In this document: positions 44,164 through 52,903 of the stretch, in pieces
How positions within the stretch are numbered: position 1 is the first letter of the stretch
How the letters are laid out: every line of letters starts with the position of its first letter
Origin: Acuticoccus sp. I52.16.1
GTDB taxonomy: Bacteria > Pseudomonadota > Alphaproteobacteria > Rhizobiales > Amorphaceae
NCBI RefSeq assembly: GCF_022865125.1
Contig: NZ_CP094828.1
Span: forward strand, 5,015,219 to 5,079,218
Direction: 5' to 3'
Length of the DNA stretch: 64,000 nt
Position numbers and translations under genes: made by a program
The notes under the pieces: generated by a model
The model's input: only the letters and a program-made list of their open reading frames with translations
Databases searched by the model: none
Told to the model about the DNA's origin: nothing

Positions 44164-44955
44164 GTGACGGCACCCATCGATCGGCTGCGCGGGATCATGG
44201 CGCGGCTCAGAGACCCCGACAGCGGCTGTGCCTGGGACCTGGCGCAGACCTACGAGACGATCGCGCCGTACACGATCGAGGAGGCCTACGAGGTGGCCGA
44301 CGCGATCGAGCGCGGCAGCCTCGACGACCTGAAGGACGAGCTGGGCGACCTCCTCTTGCAGGTCGTCTTCTACGCGCAGATGGCGGCCGAGCGGGGCGAC
44401 TTCGCTTTCGACGACGTTTGCGACGCCATCAGCGAGAAATTGATCCGCCGCCACCCGCATATCTTCGCCGACGGACCGGCCAGGACGCCGGACGAGATCA
44501 AGGCGATGTGGGACATCATCAAGGCCGAGGAGCGCGCCGGCAAGCCGAGCGGCATCCTGGACGACGTGCCGGTGAACTTCCCGCCGCTCGCCCGGGCGCA
44601 GAAGCTGCAGAAGCGGATGGCGAAGGTCGGCTTCGACTGGCCGGACGCCAACGGCGTGGTCGACAAGGTGTCGGAGGAGCTGGAGGAGTTCGCCTCGGCC
44701 GTGCGCGCGGGTGACGAGGGCGAAATGGAGGCCGAATTCGGCGACCTCCTCTTCACGCTGGTCAACTACGCGCGCCACCTCGACATCGACGCCGACGCGG
44801 CGCTGCGCGGCGCCAACGCCCGCTTCGCCGCCCGCGTGCGCCACATGGATGCCGCCGTCCGCGCCGAGGGGCACACGCTGTCCGAGCTCGACCTCGACGC
44901 GCTGGAGGCCCGCTGGCGCGAAGCCAAAGCCAGCGCCGCCCCCCCTACTTCATAA
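44164..44955 (+). CDS. mazG: Nucleoside triphosphate pyrophosphohydrolase MazG
   Basis: All-alpha NTP-PPase that hydrolyses NTPs, including damaged ones, to NMP and pyrophosphate. The 263-residue protein has two MazG domains: CAWDLAQTYETIAPYTIEEAYEV with DELGDLLLQVVF, and a second with EELEEF and EAEFGDLLFTLVN. These contain the ExxE and ExxD magnesium ligands. GTG 44164 is preceded by GGAGG. In relatives mazG usually sits beside hflX; here it is nearby but on the opposite strand. Confidence 0.94.
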   Translation: MTAPIDRLRGIMARLRDPDSGCAWDLAQTYETIAPYTIEEAYEVADAIERGSLDDLKDELGDLLLQVVFYAQMAAERGDFAFDDVCDAISEKLIRRHPHIFADGPARTPDEIKAMWDIIKAEERAGKPSGILDDVPVNFPPLARAQKLQKRMAKVGFDWPDANGVVDKVSEELEEFASAVRAGDEGEMEAEFGDLLFTLVNYARHLDIDADAALRGANARFAARVRHMDAAVRAEGHTLSELDLDALEARWREAKASAAPPTS

Positions 44956-45002
44956 GCCGAGCACACCCCACCCCCGGCCTCGAGGTGCGCGGCGGAGGGA
45001 GC

Positions 45003-45024
45003 GCGAGGGGGGAACTCCCCTCGC
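45003..45024. terminator. Hairpin between mazG and the enoyl-CoA hydratase gene
   Basis: GCGAGGGG (45003-45010) pairs perfectly with CCCCTCGC (45017-45024) around a six-base loop, in the gap between two convergent genes. There is no T-run, so it is a moderate candidate. Confidence 0.45.
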
Positions 45025-45067
45025 ACCGGCGCCACCCCAAGCCGGGGCCTGCGCGAGGAGCGACGGC

Positions 45068-45877
45068 CTACCTCGGGCGGCGCGCCAACTGGCGTTGCTG
45101 GAAGGCGTGCATCATGCGGTTGGGTTCGTCGGTCTCGTAGGCGGAAACGAACGAATCGATGCCGGCGGCGATGGCCTGGTCCATCGTCGACTTCTCCCAG
45201 CGGCGCATGAGCTGCTTCTGCAAGGCGACGGCGCGCGGGCCTGACGCGATGATCCCGGAGAGCCAGCGGTCTACCGCGCCGTCCAGTTCGCCCACGTCCG
45301 GGCTCAGCGACTGCAGGTAGCCCATGGCGCGCGCCTCCGGGGCTTTGACGGTGGCGCCGGTAAACAGCAGCTCGCACGTCTTGCCCCAGCCGATCAGACC
45401 CGGCAGCAACGCCGCCTCGATCACCGACGGGATGCCGACCCGCACCTCCGGCATGCCGAAGAGCGAGCGCTCGGTGGCCGCGCGCATGTCGCACGCGGCG
45501 GCGATCTCCATGCCGCCCCCCAGGCAGAACCCGTCGATCCGGGCGATCACCGGCACCTCCACCTCGCGGATGCTGGCGCAGACCGCGTGCAGGGCGGTGA
45601 TGAAGGTGCGCGCGCTGGCACAGTCGAATTCGGCCATCGCGCTGATGTCGGCACCGCCGATGAACGCGCGCTCGCCGGCGCCGGTGAGGACGATGGCGCG
45701 GACATCCCGGGCCGTCGCCGCCTCGTGCATGCGCGTGACGAAGTGTTCGCACATCGCCGGCGTCATGATGTTCAGCTTCGCCGGGTTGTCGATGACGACC
45801 CTCGCGACCGCCCCGCCCTCACGCGGCTCGATGTCGAGGGCGACGGTCCCTTCCCCCTCGGCGATTGCGTCGTTCAT
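45068..45877 (-). CDS. Enoyl-CoA hydratase/isomerase family protein
   Basis: A 269-residue crotonase-fold enzyme. The oxyanion-hole segments are [11 protein letters not shown] and [16 protein letters not shown], and both catalytic glutamates of hydratases appear to be present (Glu in GGGMEIA and Glu in [12 protein letters not shown]). It could act in fatty-acid or amino-acid breakdown; the substrate is unknown. ATG 45877 follows GGAGG with a five-base spacer; the frame is open 24 residues further but without support. It is the last gene of the minus-strand ntrY-to-hflX block, 131 bases after hflX, and may have its own promoter. Confidence 0.88.
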   Translation of the reverse strand: MNDAIAEGEGTVALDIEPREGGAVARVVIDNPAKLNIMTPAMCEHFVTRMHEAATARDVRAIVLTGAGERAFIGGADISAMAEFDCASARTFITALHAVCASIREVEVPVIARIDGFCLGGGMEIAAACDMRAATERSLFGMPEVRVGIPSVIEAALLPGLIGWGKTCELLFTGATVKAPEARAMGYLQSLSPDVGELDGAVDRWLSGIIASGPRAVALQKQLMRRWEKSTMDQAIAAGIDSFVSAYETDEPNRMMHAFQQRQLARRPR

Positions 45878-46008
45878 GGCATCCTCCAGCGTCCGATTTT
45901 GCCCCCACCATAGAGCCGAACGCGGGCCGACGGCACGCGAAGCGTCCAAATAACCCGCGCCTTACCGCGATTTCTCCCGCCGTTCTCGCAGCGGTCCGGT
46001 CGCCGCAA

Positions 46009-47388
46009 TCAGGGAACGTAGGGCTCGTGGCTGACGACGGGTTCGGCGACGGGCTCGCCGAGCTTGGCGAGGGTGTCGTCCAGGCGCGCCTCCGGGATGC
46101 GCAGCGTCAGATGCACCGCCTCGCCGTCGTCGGTGCGGGCGAGCACCTCGGTGTTGCGGTAGAGCCAGGCGAGCAACGCGCCGTCACTGGCACCGATCGT
46201 CACCTCGCGCACGCTGGCGCGGCGGGCGAGGCGATCCTCGATGGCGGTGAGGAGCGTCGCGATCCCCTCCCCGGTCTCGGCCGAGACCAGAACGGCGCCC
46301 TGCCCGGCTGCCGCGGCCTCACGCTGCTCGCGCACCGCCGGCTCCAGCCGGTCGGCCTTGTTCCAGACCTCCAGCACCTCGCGCTGTCCCGGCTCGACGC
46401 CGATTTCGCCCAGGGTCGCCATCACGTCGGCGGCCTGCGCCTCGGTCTCTTCGTGCGAGATGTCGCGCACGTGGACGATGAGATCGGCCAGCGTCACCTC
46501 CTCCAGCGTGGCGCGAAAGGCGGCCACGAGCGAGGTCGGCAAGTGGGAGATGAAGCCCACCGTGTCGGACAGGATCGCGGTGCGGCCGTGCGGCAGATCC
46601 AGCTTGCGCAAGGTGGGATCGAGCGTCGCGAACAGGAGGTCGCGGCTCTCGACATGGTCGCCGGCGAGGCGGTTGAAGAGGGTCGACTTGCCGGCGTTGG
46701 TGTAGCCGACGAGGGCGACGACGGGCTGGTTGTTGCGCCGCCGCTGCTCGCGGGCGAGCGAACGGGTGCGCCGCACGTCCTCCAGGGCCCTCTCGACGCG
46801 GGCAATCCGGTCGGCGATCTGCCGGCGGTCGGCCTCGATCTGGGTCTCGCCCGGTCCGCCGAGGAAGCCGAAGCCGCCGCGCTGGCGCTCGAGGTGGGTC
46901 CAGGAGCGCACCAGGCGCGAGCGCTGGTAGGTCAGATGCGCATGCTCGACCTGCAGCGCGCCCTCCGCCGTCTGCGCCCGCTCGCCGAAGATCTCCAGGA
47001 TCAGGGCCGTGCGGTCGAGCACCTTGGCGCCCCAGGCTTTTTCGAGGTTGCGCTGCTGCACCGGGGTGAGCGGATGGTCGATGACGATCAGCTCCGCCTC
47101 GCTGGCGCGTGCGACGGCGGTGATGTCGTCCATCAGTCCGGTGCTGAAGAGCGTCGCGGGGCGCGGATTGCGCACCGGCACCACGCGCGCGTCGACGACG
47201 TCGAGCGCGATGGCGTCGGCGAGGCCCACGGCTTCGGCGAGGCGCCCTTCGGGCTCGCGCTTCTCGTCTTCGGTGGGGCGAACGACCGGTAGGAGGACGA
47301 TCGCGCGGGTCGCCTCCTTGGCGGTCGCGCTGCCCCGAACCGTTGGCGCGCCGATGTCGGCGCGTGTGCCGCTGTCGCCCGATTTCAC
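46009..47388 (-). CDS. hflX: GTPase HflX
   Basis: Ribosome-associated GTPase that splits stalled 70S ribosomes. The 459-residue protein has the HflX domain ([43 protein letters not shown]) followed by the G domain: G1 [10 protein letters not shown]3 [11 protein letters not shown]4 NKAD. The reading frame is open further, but GTG 47388 lies one base after the hfq stop and gives a usual N-terminus ([11 protein letters not shown]). The hfq-hflX pair is conserved and co-transcribed in many proteobacteria. Confidence 0.95.
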   Translation of the reverse strand: MKSGDSGTRADIGAPTVRGSATAKEATRAIVLLPVVRPTEDEKREPEGRLAEAVGLADAIALDVVDARVVPVRNPRPATLFSTGLMDDITAVARASEAELIVIDHPLTPVQQRNLEKAWGAKVLDRTALILEIFGERAQTAEGALQVEHAHLTYQRSRLVRSWTHLERQRGGFGFLGGPGETQIEADRRQIADRIARVERALEDVRRTRSLAREQRRRNNQPVVALVGYTNAGKSTLFNRLAGDHVESRDLLFATLDPTLRKLDLPHGRTAILSDTVGFISHLPTSLVAAFRATLEEVTLADLIVHVRDISHEETEAQAADVMATLGEIGVEPGQREVLEVWNKADRLEPAVREQREAAAAGQGAVLVSAETGEGIATLLTAIEDRLARRASVREVTIGASDGALLAWLYRNTEVLARTDDGEAVHLTLRIPEARLDDTLAKLGEPVAEPVVSHEPYVP

Positions 47389-47389
47389 G

Positions 47390-47638
47390 CTATCGTGATC
47401 CGCTCTCGTCGTTGGGGTCGAACAACTGGACCGGCTGGTTCGGCATGATGGTCGAGATGGCGTGCTTGTAGACAAGCTGCGAATGGCCATCGCGCCGCAA
47501 AAGAACGCAGAAGTTGTCGAACCACGTCAGCACGCCCTGGAGCTTCACCCCATTGACCAAAAAGATGGTTAACGGAGTTTTACTTTTACGGACGTGGTTG
47601 AGGAACGTGTCCTGTAGGTTTTGAGCTTTTTCAGCCAC
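47390..47638 (-). CDS. hfq: RNA chaperone Hfq
   Basis: Hexameric Sm-like protein that helps small RNAs pair with mRNAs. The 82-residue product is the compact alphaproteobacterial form: [20 protein letters not shown], the Sm1 motif [16 protein letters not shown] and Sm2 [11 protein letters not shown], then a short tail. It starts with GTG at 47638, unusual for such a conserved gene, with only a GGGAT-type ribosome site. The 139-base gap upstream (47639-47777) probably contains its own promoter. Confidence 0.97.
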   Translation of the reverse strand: MAEKAQNLQDTFLNHVRKSKTPLTIFLVNGVKLQGVLTWFDNFCVLLRRDGHSQLVYKHAISTIMPNQPVQLFDPNDESGSR

Positions 47639-47777
47639 TGGTTATATCCCGATCACGATAAACACGGTGCTCGCGCGGTTACCGACACACACAATCGAGC
47701 GGCACCAGACCCCGAACACCAGCTCTGTAGGTAGTTCGCCGCGGCGGCCTCTCAAGCGGGACCTTCGCGCCGCTGTC

Positions 47778-48650
47778 TTAATACACGCTCAGAGGGAGTT
47801 TTTCCACGCCTTCGTGGAAGCGCGCCCGCATGGCAGACACGATCGAGCCGGGTTGGCCGTTGCCTATAACCGCGTCGTCGATCTTCACGACCGCCGTCGC
47901 CAGCATTGTCGCCGACGTGATGAACGCCTCGCGCGCGGCCTTCGCCTCCTCGAGGGTGAAATGACGCTCCTCGACCTTGATTCCGTTGGTGGCCGCATAG
48001 TCCATGATCGCGGCGCGGGTGATGCCCCGCAGGATGCCCTTCTCGGCCGGGCGCGTGATCAGCGTACCGTCCTGCGCGACGATCCAGGCATTGGAGGACG
48101 CGCCCTCGGTCACGTAGCCCTCCTTGTCGTACATCCAGGCTTCCTTGGCGCCCGCACGGACCGCCTTCTGCTTGGCCAGCACCTGGGGCAGCAGAGAGAC
48201 GGTCTTGATGTCGACCCGCTCCCAGCGGATGTCCGGGGTGGTGACGACGGCGATGCCGTCCTCGGAGTTCTTCACCGCGACGGACGGGCTGGTGGAGCGG
48301 GCCGTCACGACCAGGGTCGTGGGGATGGGAAGCTTGGGAAAGGCGAAGTCCCGCCGCGCCTGGCCGCGGGTCACCTGCAGGTAGACCAGACCGTTCTTCA
48401 CGCGATTGCGCCGCGCGGTCTCGCGCAGCACCGTCTCCATGGCGCGGCGCTCGAGCGGCCAGTCCATCTGCAACTCGGTGAGCGAGCGGCCCAGGCGGTC
48501 GAGGTGGCGCGTCATGTCGACGATGTGGCCGTTCCAGATCTCGCACACTTCGTAGACGCCGTCGGCAAACTGGAAGCCGCGGTCCTCGACATGCACGTGC
48601 GCCTGGGCGTGCGGCAGGTAGCGACCGTTGACGTAGGCAATCCGGCTCAT
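47778..48650 (-). CDS. D-amino-acid transaminase
   Basis: PLP fold-type IV aminotransferase that makes D-glutamate or D-alanine from other D-amino acids. The 290-residue protein has YVNGRYLPHAQAHVHVEDRGFQFADGVYEV, QVTRGQARRDF, the PLP lysine in DIKTVSLLPQVLAKQKA, and EGASSNAWIV with ITRPAEKGILRGITR. This gene is a standard neighbour of trkA and hfq in alphaproteobacteria. GGAGAG precedes ATG 48650; 11 bases separate it from trkA. A racemase-family gene lies just upstream of trkA. Confidence 0.92.
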   Translation of the reverse strand: MSRIAYVNGRYLPHAQAHVHVEDRGFQFADGVYEVCEIWNGHIVDMTRHLDRLGRSLTELQMDWPLERRAMETVLRETARRNRVKNGLVYLQVTRGQARRDFAFPKLPIPTTLVVTARSTSPSVAVKNSEDGIAVVTTPDIRWERVDIKTVSLLPQVLAKQKAVRAGAKEAWMYDKEGYVTEGASSNAWIVAQDGTLITRPAEKGILRGITRAAIMDYAATNGIKVEERHFTLEEAKAAREAFITSATMLATAVVKIDDAVIGNGQPGSIVSAMRARFHEGVEKLPLSVY

Positions 48651-48661
48651 CGTCTCTCCGT

Positions 48662-50038
48662 TCAGAAGAATTCCAGGCTCACCCGGAACATCTGCTCCAC
48701 TTGGTGCACTTTTTCGCTCAACGCGAACATGACGACGCGGTCGCGGGCCATGATCTGCGTGTCGCCGTTGACCTCGATCGCCTTGCCGCGCCGCACGATG
48801 GCGCCGACACGCACCCCCTCAGGCAATTCCAATGCCCGAAGCGGCCGACCGACCAGCAGCGAGGTCTCCAGCGCCTCCGCCTCGATCACCTCGGCCGACC
48901 CGTTCTGCAGCGAATGCACGCTCTCGATGCGACCGCGACGCACATGGCGCAGCACGCGGCTGATGGTGACCGCACGCGGGTTGACGTACGCGTCGATCCC
49001 CAGCGCGTTGGCGAGCGCGGGATACGAGACGTTGTTGATGAGCGACAGGTTGCGCGCGCAGCCCAGCGTCTTGGCCATCACGCAGGCGATGATGTTGGCC
49101 TGATCGTCGTTGGTGAGGGCGACCATGGTGTCGGCATCCTCGACGTCGGCCTCGCGCAGGACGTCCTGGTCGAGTGCGGAGCCGTTGAGGATCACCGTCT
49201 TGTGCAGCTGGTCGGCGATGTAGAGCGCGCGCTGGCGGCTCGCCTCGACGATCTTCACCTTGGTCGACGGCTCGCGTTTTTCGAGCTGCTGGGCGACGTA
49301 GAAGCCGATGTTGCCGCCGCCGGCGATCACCACGCGGCTCGCCTTGGGCTCGTCGTGGCCGAAGATCACCAGGGTGCGGCGCACCTGCTCGCGCGGGGCG
49401 ACGACGTAGACGAGGTCGTCCACCCGCAGCATCTCGTCCGACTTGGGCACGATCAGCGTGCCCTGGCGGTAGACCCCCGTGACCACGGCGCCGAGGTTGG
49501 GGAAGAGGTCGGTCAATTGCCGCAGCGGCGTGTCGACGACCGGGCAATCCTCCTGGCACAGGATGCCGACGACGATGATCTTGTCGTCCGCGAAGCGCAC
49601 CGTCTCGACCGCGCCGGGCAGCGACAGGCGCCGCATGACCATCTCGCCGACCTCGATCTCGGGTGAGATCACCACGTCGATCGGCATGTTGTCGCGCGCG
49701 AAGAGCACCGAGTAGACTGGGTTGAGGTAGGATTGGGCGCGCACGCGGGCGATCTTGGTCGGCACCTGGAAGATGGTGTGCGCGACCTGCGTCGCCACCA
49801 TGTTCACCTCGTCCGACTGGGTGACGGCGATCAGCAGATCGGCGTTCTCCGCGCCGGCGGCCGCCAGCGTCGGCGGGTGGGCGCCATGGCCGATGACCCC
49901 GCGCACGTCGAGCTGGTCGCGGACGTTGGCGATGAGCTGGGGCGAAAGGTCGATGACGGAGACGTCGTGGCCCTCGTGGGCCAGCCGCTCGGCGATACCG
50001 AATCCGACCTGACCTGCACCGCAAATGACAATGCGCAT
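48662..50038 (-). CDS. trkA: Trk potassium transporter peripheral subunit TrkA
   Basis: NAD(H)-binding regulator of Trk-type potassium uptake. The 458-residue protein has two RCK units: the first starts MRIVICGAGQVGFGIAERLA and the second VVIAGGGNIGFYVAQQLE, each a Rossmann fold followed by a TrkA_C domain (the last with ALELPEGVRVGAIVRRG). The ion-conducting TrkH/G is not in the window. In Hyphomicrobiales trkA usually follows ntrX directly; here folB and a racemase-like gene and a 254-base gap intervene. Confidence 0.95.
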   Translation of the reverse strand: MRIVICGAGQVGFGIAERLAHEGHDVSVIDLSPQLIANVRDQLDVRGVIGHGAHPPTLAAAGAENADLLIAVTQSDEVNMVATQVAHTIFQVPTKIARVRAQSYLNPVYSVLFARDNMPIDVVISPEIEVGEMVMRRLSLPGAVETVRFADDKIIVVGILCQEDCPVVDTPLRQLTDLFPNLGAVVTGVYRQGTLIVPKSDEMLRVDDLVYVVAPREQVRRTLVIFGHDEPKASRVVIAGGGNIGFYVAQQLEKREPSTKVKIVEASRQRALYIADQLHKTVILNGSALDQDVLREADVEDADTMVALTNDDQANIIACVMAKTLGCARNLSLINNVSYPALANALGIDAYVNPRAVTISRVLRHVRRGRIESVHSLQNGSAEVIEAEALETSLLVGRPLRALELPEGVRVGAIVRRGKAIEVNGDTQIMARDRVVMFALSEKVHQVEQMFRVSLEFF

Positions 50039-50292
50039 AGGCTAGTTGTGCGCCACGTTCAGCGGCTGAGTGGGACGCAAGCGCGCGTCACGCAAGGAAA
50101 GAGCACGCGGAGCCGGCATTATCCGCGGATGCGGCGCGCGTTGTTTCGCCCGGCACGTCGGCCGTGCGAACGGCATCGTCCACGCTCGCGATCATGACCT
50201 TGGTCACGCGACGATCTCCCAGCTCCCAACGGACGTTCACAGGCGACGTCCACCCCCCTCTATATAGGCGATCCGGCATGGCTTGGCCCATC

Positions 50293-50991
50293 CTAGCCCT
50301 CTTTCAGTGCCGCGGCGAGTGCCGCCTCGGCATGGATGGCGGTCGAATCGAAGACCGGCGCGCCGATGTCGTCCTGGCCGATCAGCATCGTCACCTCGGT
50401 GCAGCCGAGGATGACGCTGTCCGCACCGGCCTCGATCGCGCTGTCGACGAGTTCGAGATAGCGCGCCTTGGAGCCCGCGTCGACGATGCCCCGGCACAGC
50501 TCCTCGTAGATGATGCGGTGCACCGCGGCGCGCCCCGCGTCATCGGGCACGCGCACGTCGAGCGCATGCCGCTCGCGCATGTGGCCGCGGTAGAAGGCGC
50601 CCTCCATGGTGAACTTCGTGGCCAGCAGCAGCGGGGCCATGCAGCCCTCGGCGCGCACCGCCTCGGCCGTCGCGTCGGCGATGTGGACGAGCGGCACGCC
50701 CGCCGCCGCCTCCACCGCGCCGGCCATCCGGTGCATGGTGTTGGAGCAGATCACCAGGACCTCGGCACCCGCGCGCGCCAGCGTTTCGCCCGCCTCGACC
50801 ATGCGTGCGGTGGCGCCGGCCCAGTCCCCCTCGGCCTGCAACGCCTCGATCTGGGCGAAGTCGAACGACCACAGGAGGATCGGCGCCGAATGCAGGCCGC
50901 CGAGGCGCTCGCGCGTCAGACGATTGAGGTGCTGGTAGTAGAGCGCGGTGGACTCCCAGGAGAGCCCGCCGATGAGGCCGATCGTCTTCAC
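50293..50991 (-). CDS. Aspartate/glutamate racemase family protein (YgeA-type)
   Basis: A 232-residue PLP-independent racemase homologue. It begins MKTIGLIGGLSWESTALYYQHLNR as YgeA/aspartate racemases do, and has both catalytic cysteines: Cys82 in VICSNTMHRMA and Cys197 in ILGCTEV. Likely substrates are aspartate, glutamate or another amino acid. Its start overlaps the folB stop codon by four bases, so folB and this gene are translated together. A D-amino-acid transaminase lies two genes downstream, which hints at joint D-amino-acid metabolism. The 254-base gap to trkA holds no supported gene. Confidence 0.9.
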   Translation of the reverse strand: MKTIGLIGGLSWESTALYYQHLNRLTRERLGGLHSAPILLWSFDFAQIEALQAEGDWAGATARMVEAGETLARAGAEVLVICSNTMHRMAGAVEAAAGVPLVHIADATAEAVRAEGCMAPLLLATKFTMEGAFYRGHMRERHALDVRVPDDAGRAAVHRIIYEELCRGIVDAGSKARYLELVDSAIEAGADSVILGCTEVTMLIGQDDIGAPVFDSTAIHAEAALAAALKEG

Positions 50992-51365
50992 GCCGCGCGC
51001 TCGCGGACCATGTGGACGCCGAGGATCCCCTCGCCCTTCAGGATGTCGAGCTTCTCGATCACCACGTCGGCGCGCGCCACCCGCGAATTGGCCAGGAGCC
51101 GGCCGGCGACACGTTCTGCGAGTTGCTCCAGCAGCGGCGAGTGCCCGGCGGTCTCGGCGTCGATCGCCTCGACGATGTCGACGTAGCTCACGGCCGGCTC
51201 GTCCCCCTCCGGGGCGATGCCCTCGCCAAGATCGAGCGTCACGGTGAAGCGCACGCGCTGGGTGACGCCTCGCTCGCTGGCGAGGATGCCGACGCCGATG
51301 GTGCGCACCAGATCGCGCACGAACACCCGGTCGCCGCCGACCGCGCGCAGCCTCGGGGCCGTCAC
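50988..51365 (-). CDS. folB: Dihydroneopterin aldolase
   Basis: Converts dihydroneopterin to 6-hydroxymethyl-dihydropterin in folate synthesis. The 125-residue protein has VRTIGVGILASERGVTQRVRFTV (with the active-site Glu), SYVDIVEAI, LAERVAGRLL and the C-terminal VVIEKLDIL...GVHMVRER with the conserved Lys. In relatives folB clusters with folP and folK; here it stands alone 25 bases after ntrX and is coupled to the racemase-like gene. Confidence 0.9.
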   Translation of the reverse strand: MTAPRLRAVGGDRVFVRDLVRTIGVGILASERGVTQRVRFTVTLDLGEGIAPEGDEPAVSYVDIVEAIDAETAGHSPLLEQLAERVAGRLLANSRVARADVVIEKLDILKGEGILGVHMVRERAA

Positions 51366-51390
51366 GCGACCCCCGCCGGGCCGGCCGCGG

Positions 51391-52761
51391 TCACGCGATC
51401 CCCAGCGTCTTCAGCTTGCGATGCAACGCCGAGCGCTCCATCCCGACGAACTCGGCGGTGCGCGACACGTTGCCTGAGAAGCGGTTGATCTGCGCGCGAA
51501 GGTAGTCGCGCTCGAAGATCTCGCGTGCGTCGCGCAGCGGCAGCGCCATGATGTGCTCGCCCCCCGTCTGGGATGAGAGCGGCGGCACGATGGCGCCGAT
51601 CTCGTTGGGCAGCAGATCGGCCGAGATCGGGTCGTTCGGGTCGCCATCGCGCGTCAGGATCAGCAGGCGCTCGACGTTGTTCTTCAGCTGGCGCACGTTT
51701 CCGGGCCAATCGTGCGCCTGCAGCACCGCCATCGCGTCCTCGCCGACGATGCGGCGCGGCAGACCCTGGTTCTCGGCCGTCTGACGCAGAAAATAGTCGA
51801 TCAGCATCGGCACGTCCTCGCGCCGCTGCGCCAGCGCCGGCACGCGGATCGGCACCACCGACAGGCGGTGGAAGAGATCCTCGCGCACGCGGCCCTCGGT
51901 CACCTCCTCCTGCAGGTCGCGGGCGGAGGACGAGATGATGCGGACGTTGACCCTCACCTTCTGCGTGCCGCCGACGCGGGTGAATTCCTGCGCCACCAGC
52001 ACCCGCAGGATACGGGCCTGCGTCTCCATCGGCATGTCGCCGATCTCGTCGAGGTAGAGCGTGCCGCCGTGCGCCTCTTCCAGCGCGCCGACGGACGGAT
52101 CCTGACCCGGCTTGGCCTCGGCGCCGAACAGCGCCTCGTCCATGCGGTCCGGCGTGATCGACGCGGACGAGACGACCACGAAGCGCCCGTCGGAACGCAG
52201 GCTCTTCTTGTGGATCGTCCGGGCGACCAGCTCCTTGCCGGAGCCGGACGGACCCATGATCATGATGCGTGAGTTGGTCGGCGCCGCCTTCTCGATGGTC
52301 GAGCGCAGCTGGTTCATCACGGCCGAGTTGCCGATCAGGTCCTGGAACTCGCCCGACTTGGTGCGCAGCTGGTCCACCTCGCGTCGCAGGCGCGAGTTCT
52401 CCAGCGCCCGCTCGGCGGCCAGAATCAGCCGGTCCGCCTTCAGCGGCTTCTCGATATAGTCGTACGCGCCGCGCTTGATCGCCGAGACCGCGGTCTCGAT
52501 GTTGCCGTGGCCCGAGATCATCACGATCGGCATCGACGAGTGCTGCTCCCGGATCGCGTCCAGGAGCTGCAGACCGTCCATCTTCGAACCCTGCAGCCAG
52601 ATATCCAGGAAGATGAGCTGCGGCCGGCGTGCACCGATCGCGGCGAGCGCCTCGTCGGAGTCGGCAGCGGTGCGGACCTCGTAGCCCTCGTCTTCCAGAA
52701 TGCCGCCGATCAGGTTGCGGATGTCGATCTCGTCGTCGACGACAAGAATGTCCGATGCCAT
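51391..52761 (-). CDS. ntrX: Nitrogen regulation response regulator NtrX
   Basis: Response regulator of the NtrYX system, linked to nitrogen, redox and cell-cycle control in alphaproteobacteria. The 456-residue protein has a receiver domain (phospho-acceptor Asp53 in LIFLDIWLQG, Lys in YIEKPLKAD), an AAA+ domain (Walker A GPSGSGKE, residues 170-177; Walker B GTLYLDEIGD) and a Fis-type helix-turn-helix at the C-terminus. The GAFTGA loop that contacts sigma-54 is missing; the region reads GAEAKPGQDPSVGA (about 214-226). This is a known feature of alphaproteobacterial NtrX and suggests control not dependent on sigma-54. It follows ntrY by 142 bases. Confidence 0.95.
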   Translation of the reverse strand: MASDILVVDDEIDIRNLIGGILEDEGYEVRTAADSDEALAAIGARRPQLIFLDIWLQGSKMDGLQLLDAIREQHSSMPIVMISGHGNIETAVSAIKRGAYDYIEKPLKADRLILAAERALENSRLRREVDQLRTKSGEFQDLIGNSAVMNQLRSTIEKAAPTNSRIMIMGPSGSGKELVARTIHKKSLRSDGRFVVVSSASITPDRMDEALFGAEAKPGQDPSVGALEEAHGGTLYLDEIGDMPMETQARILRVLVAQEFTRVGGTQKVRVNVRIISSSARDLQEEVTEGRVREDLFHRLSVVPIRVPALAQRREDVPMLIDYFLRQTAENQGLPRRIVGEDAMAVLQAHDWPGNVRQLKNNVERLLILTRDGDPNDPISADLLPNEIGAIVPPLSSQTGGEHIMALPLRDAREIFERDYLRAQINRFSGNVSRTAEFVGMERSALHRKLKTLGIA

Positions 52762-52903
52762 CAGCGCTCCACCCTTCGCCCCAAACCGGGCCGAACCTGT
52801 GACCGGGGGGATGGGCCTACGTCGCGCGACTTGACCGAATCGTCAAGCACCGCGGCGATGAACGACCCCGCATCCTTCGGTCGCAACCGCGTCGCCCGCC
52901 CCC

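Noticed and set aside
47565-47572. CtrA-like half site TTAACCAT (minus strand)
   Set aside because: It lies inside the hfq coding sequence in a conserved protein segment, so it is better explained by codon choice.
50088-50291. 67-residue minus-strand ORF between the racemase-like gene and trkA
   Set aside because: No recognisable family, no ribosome site and atypical composition; it could be real but cannot be supported.
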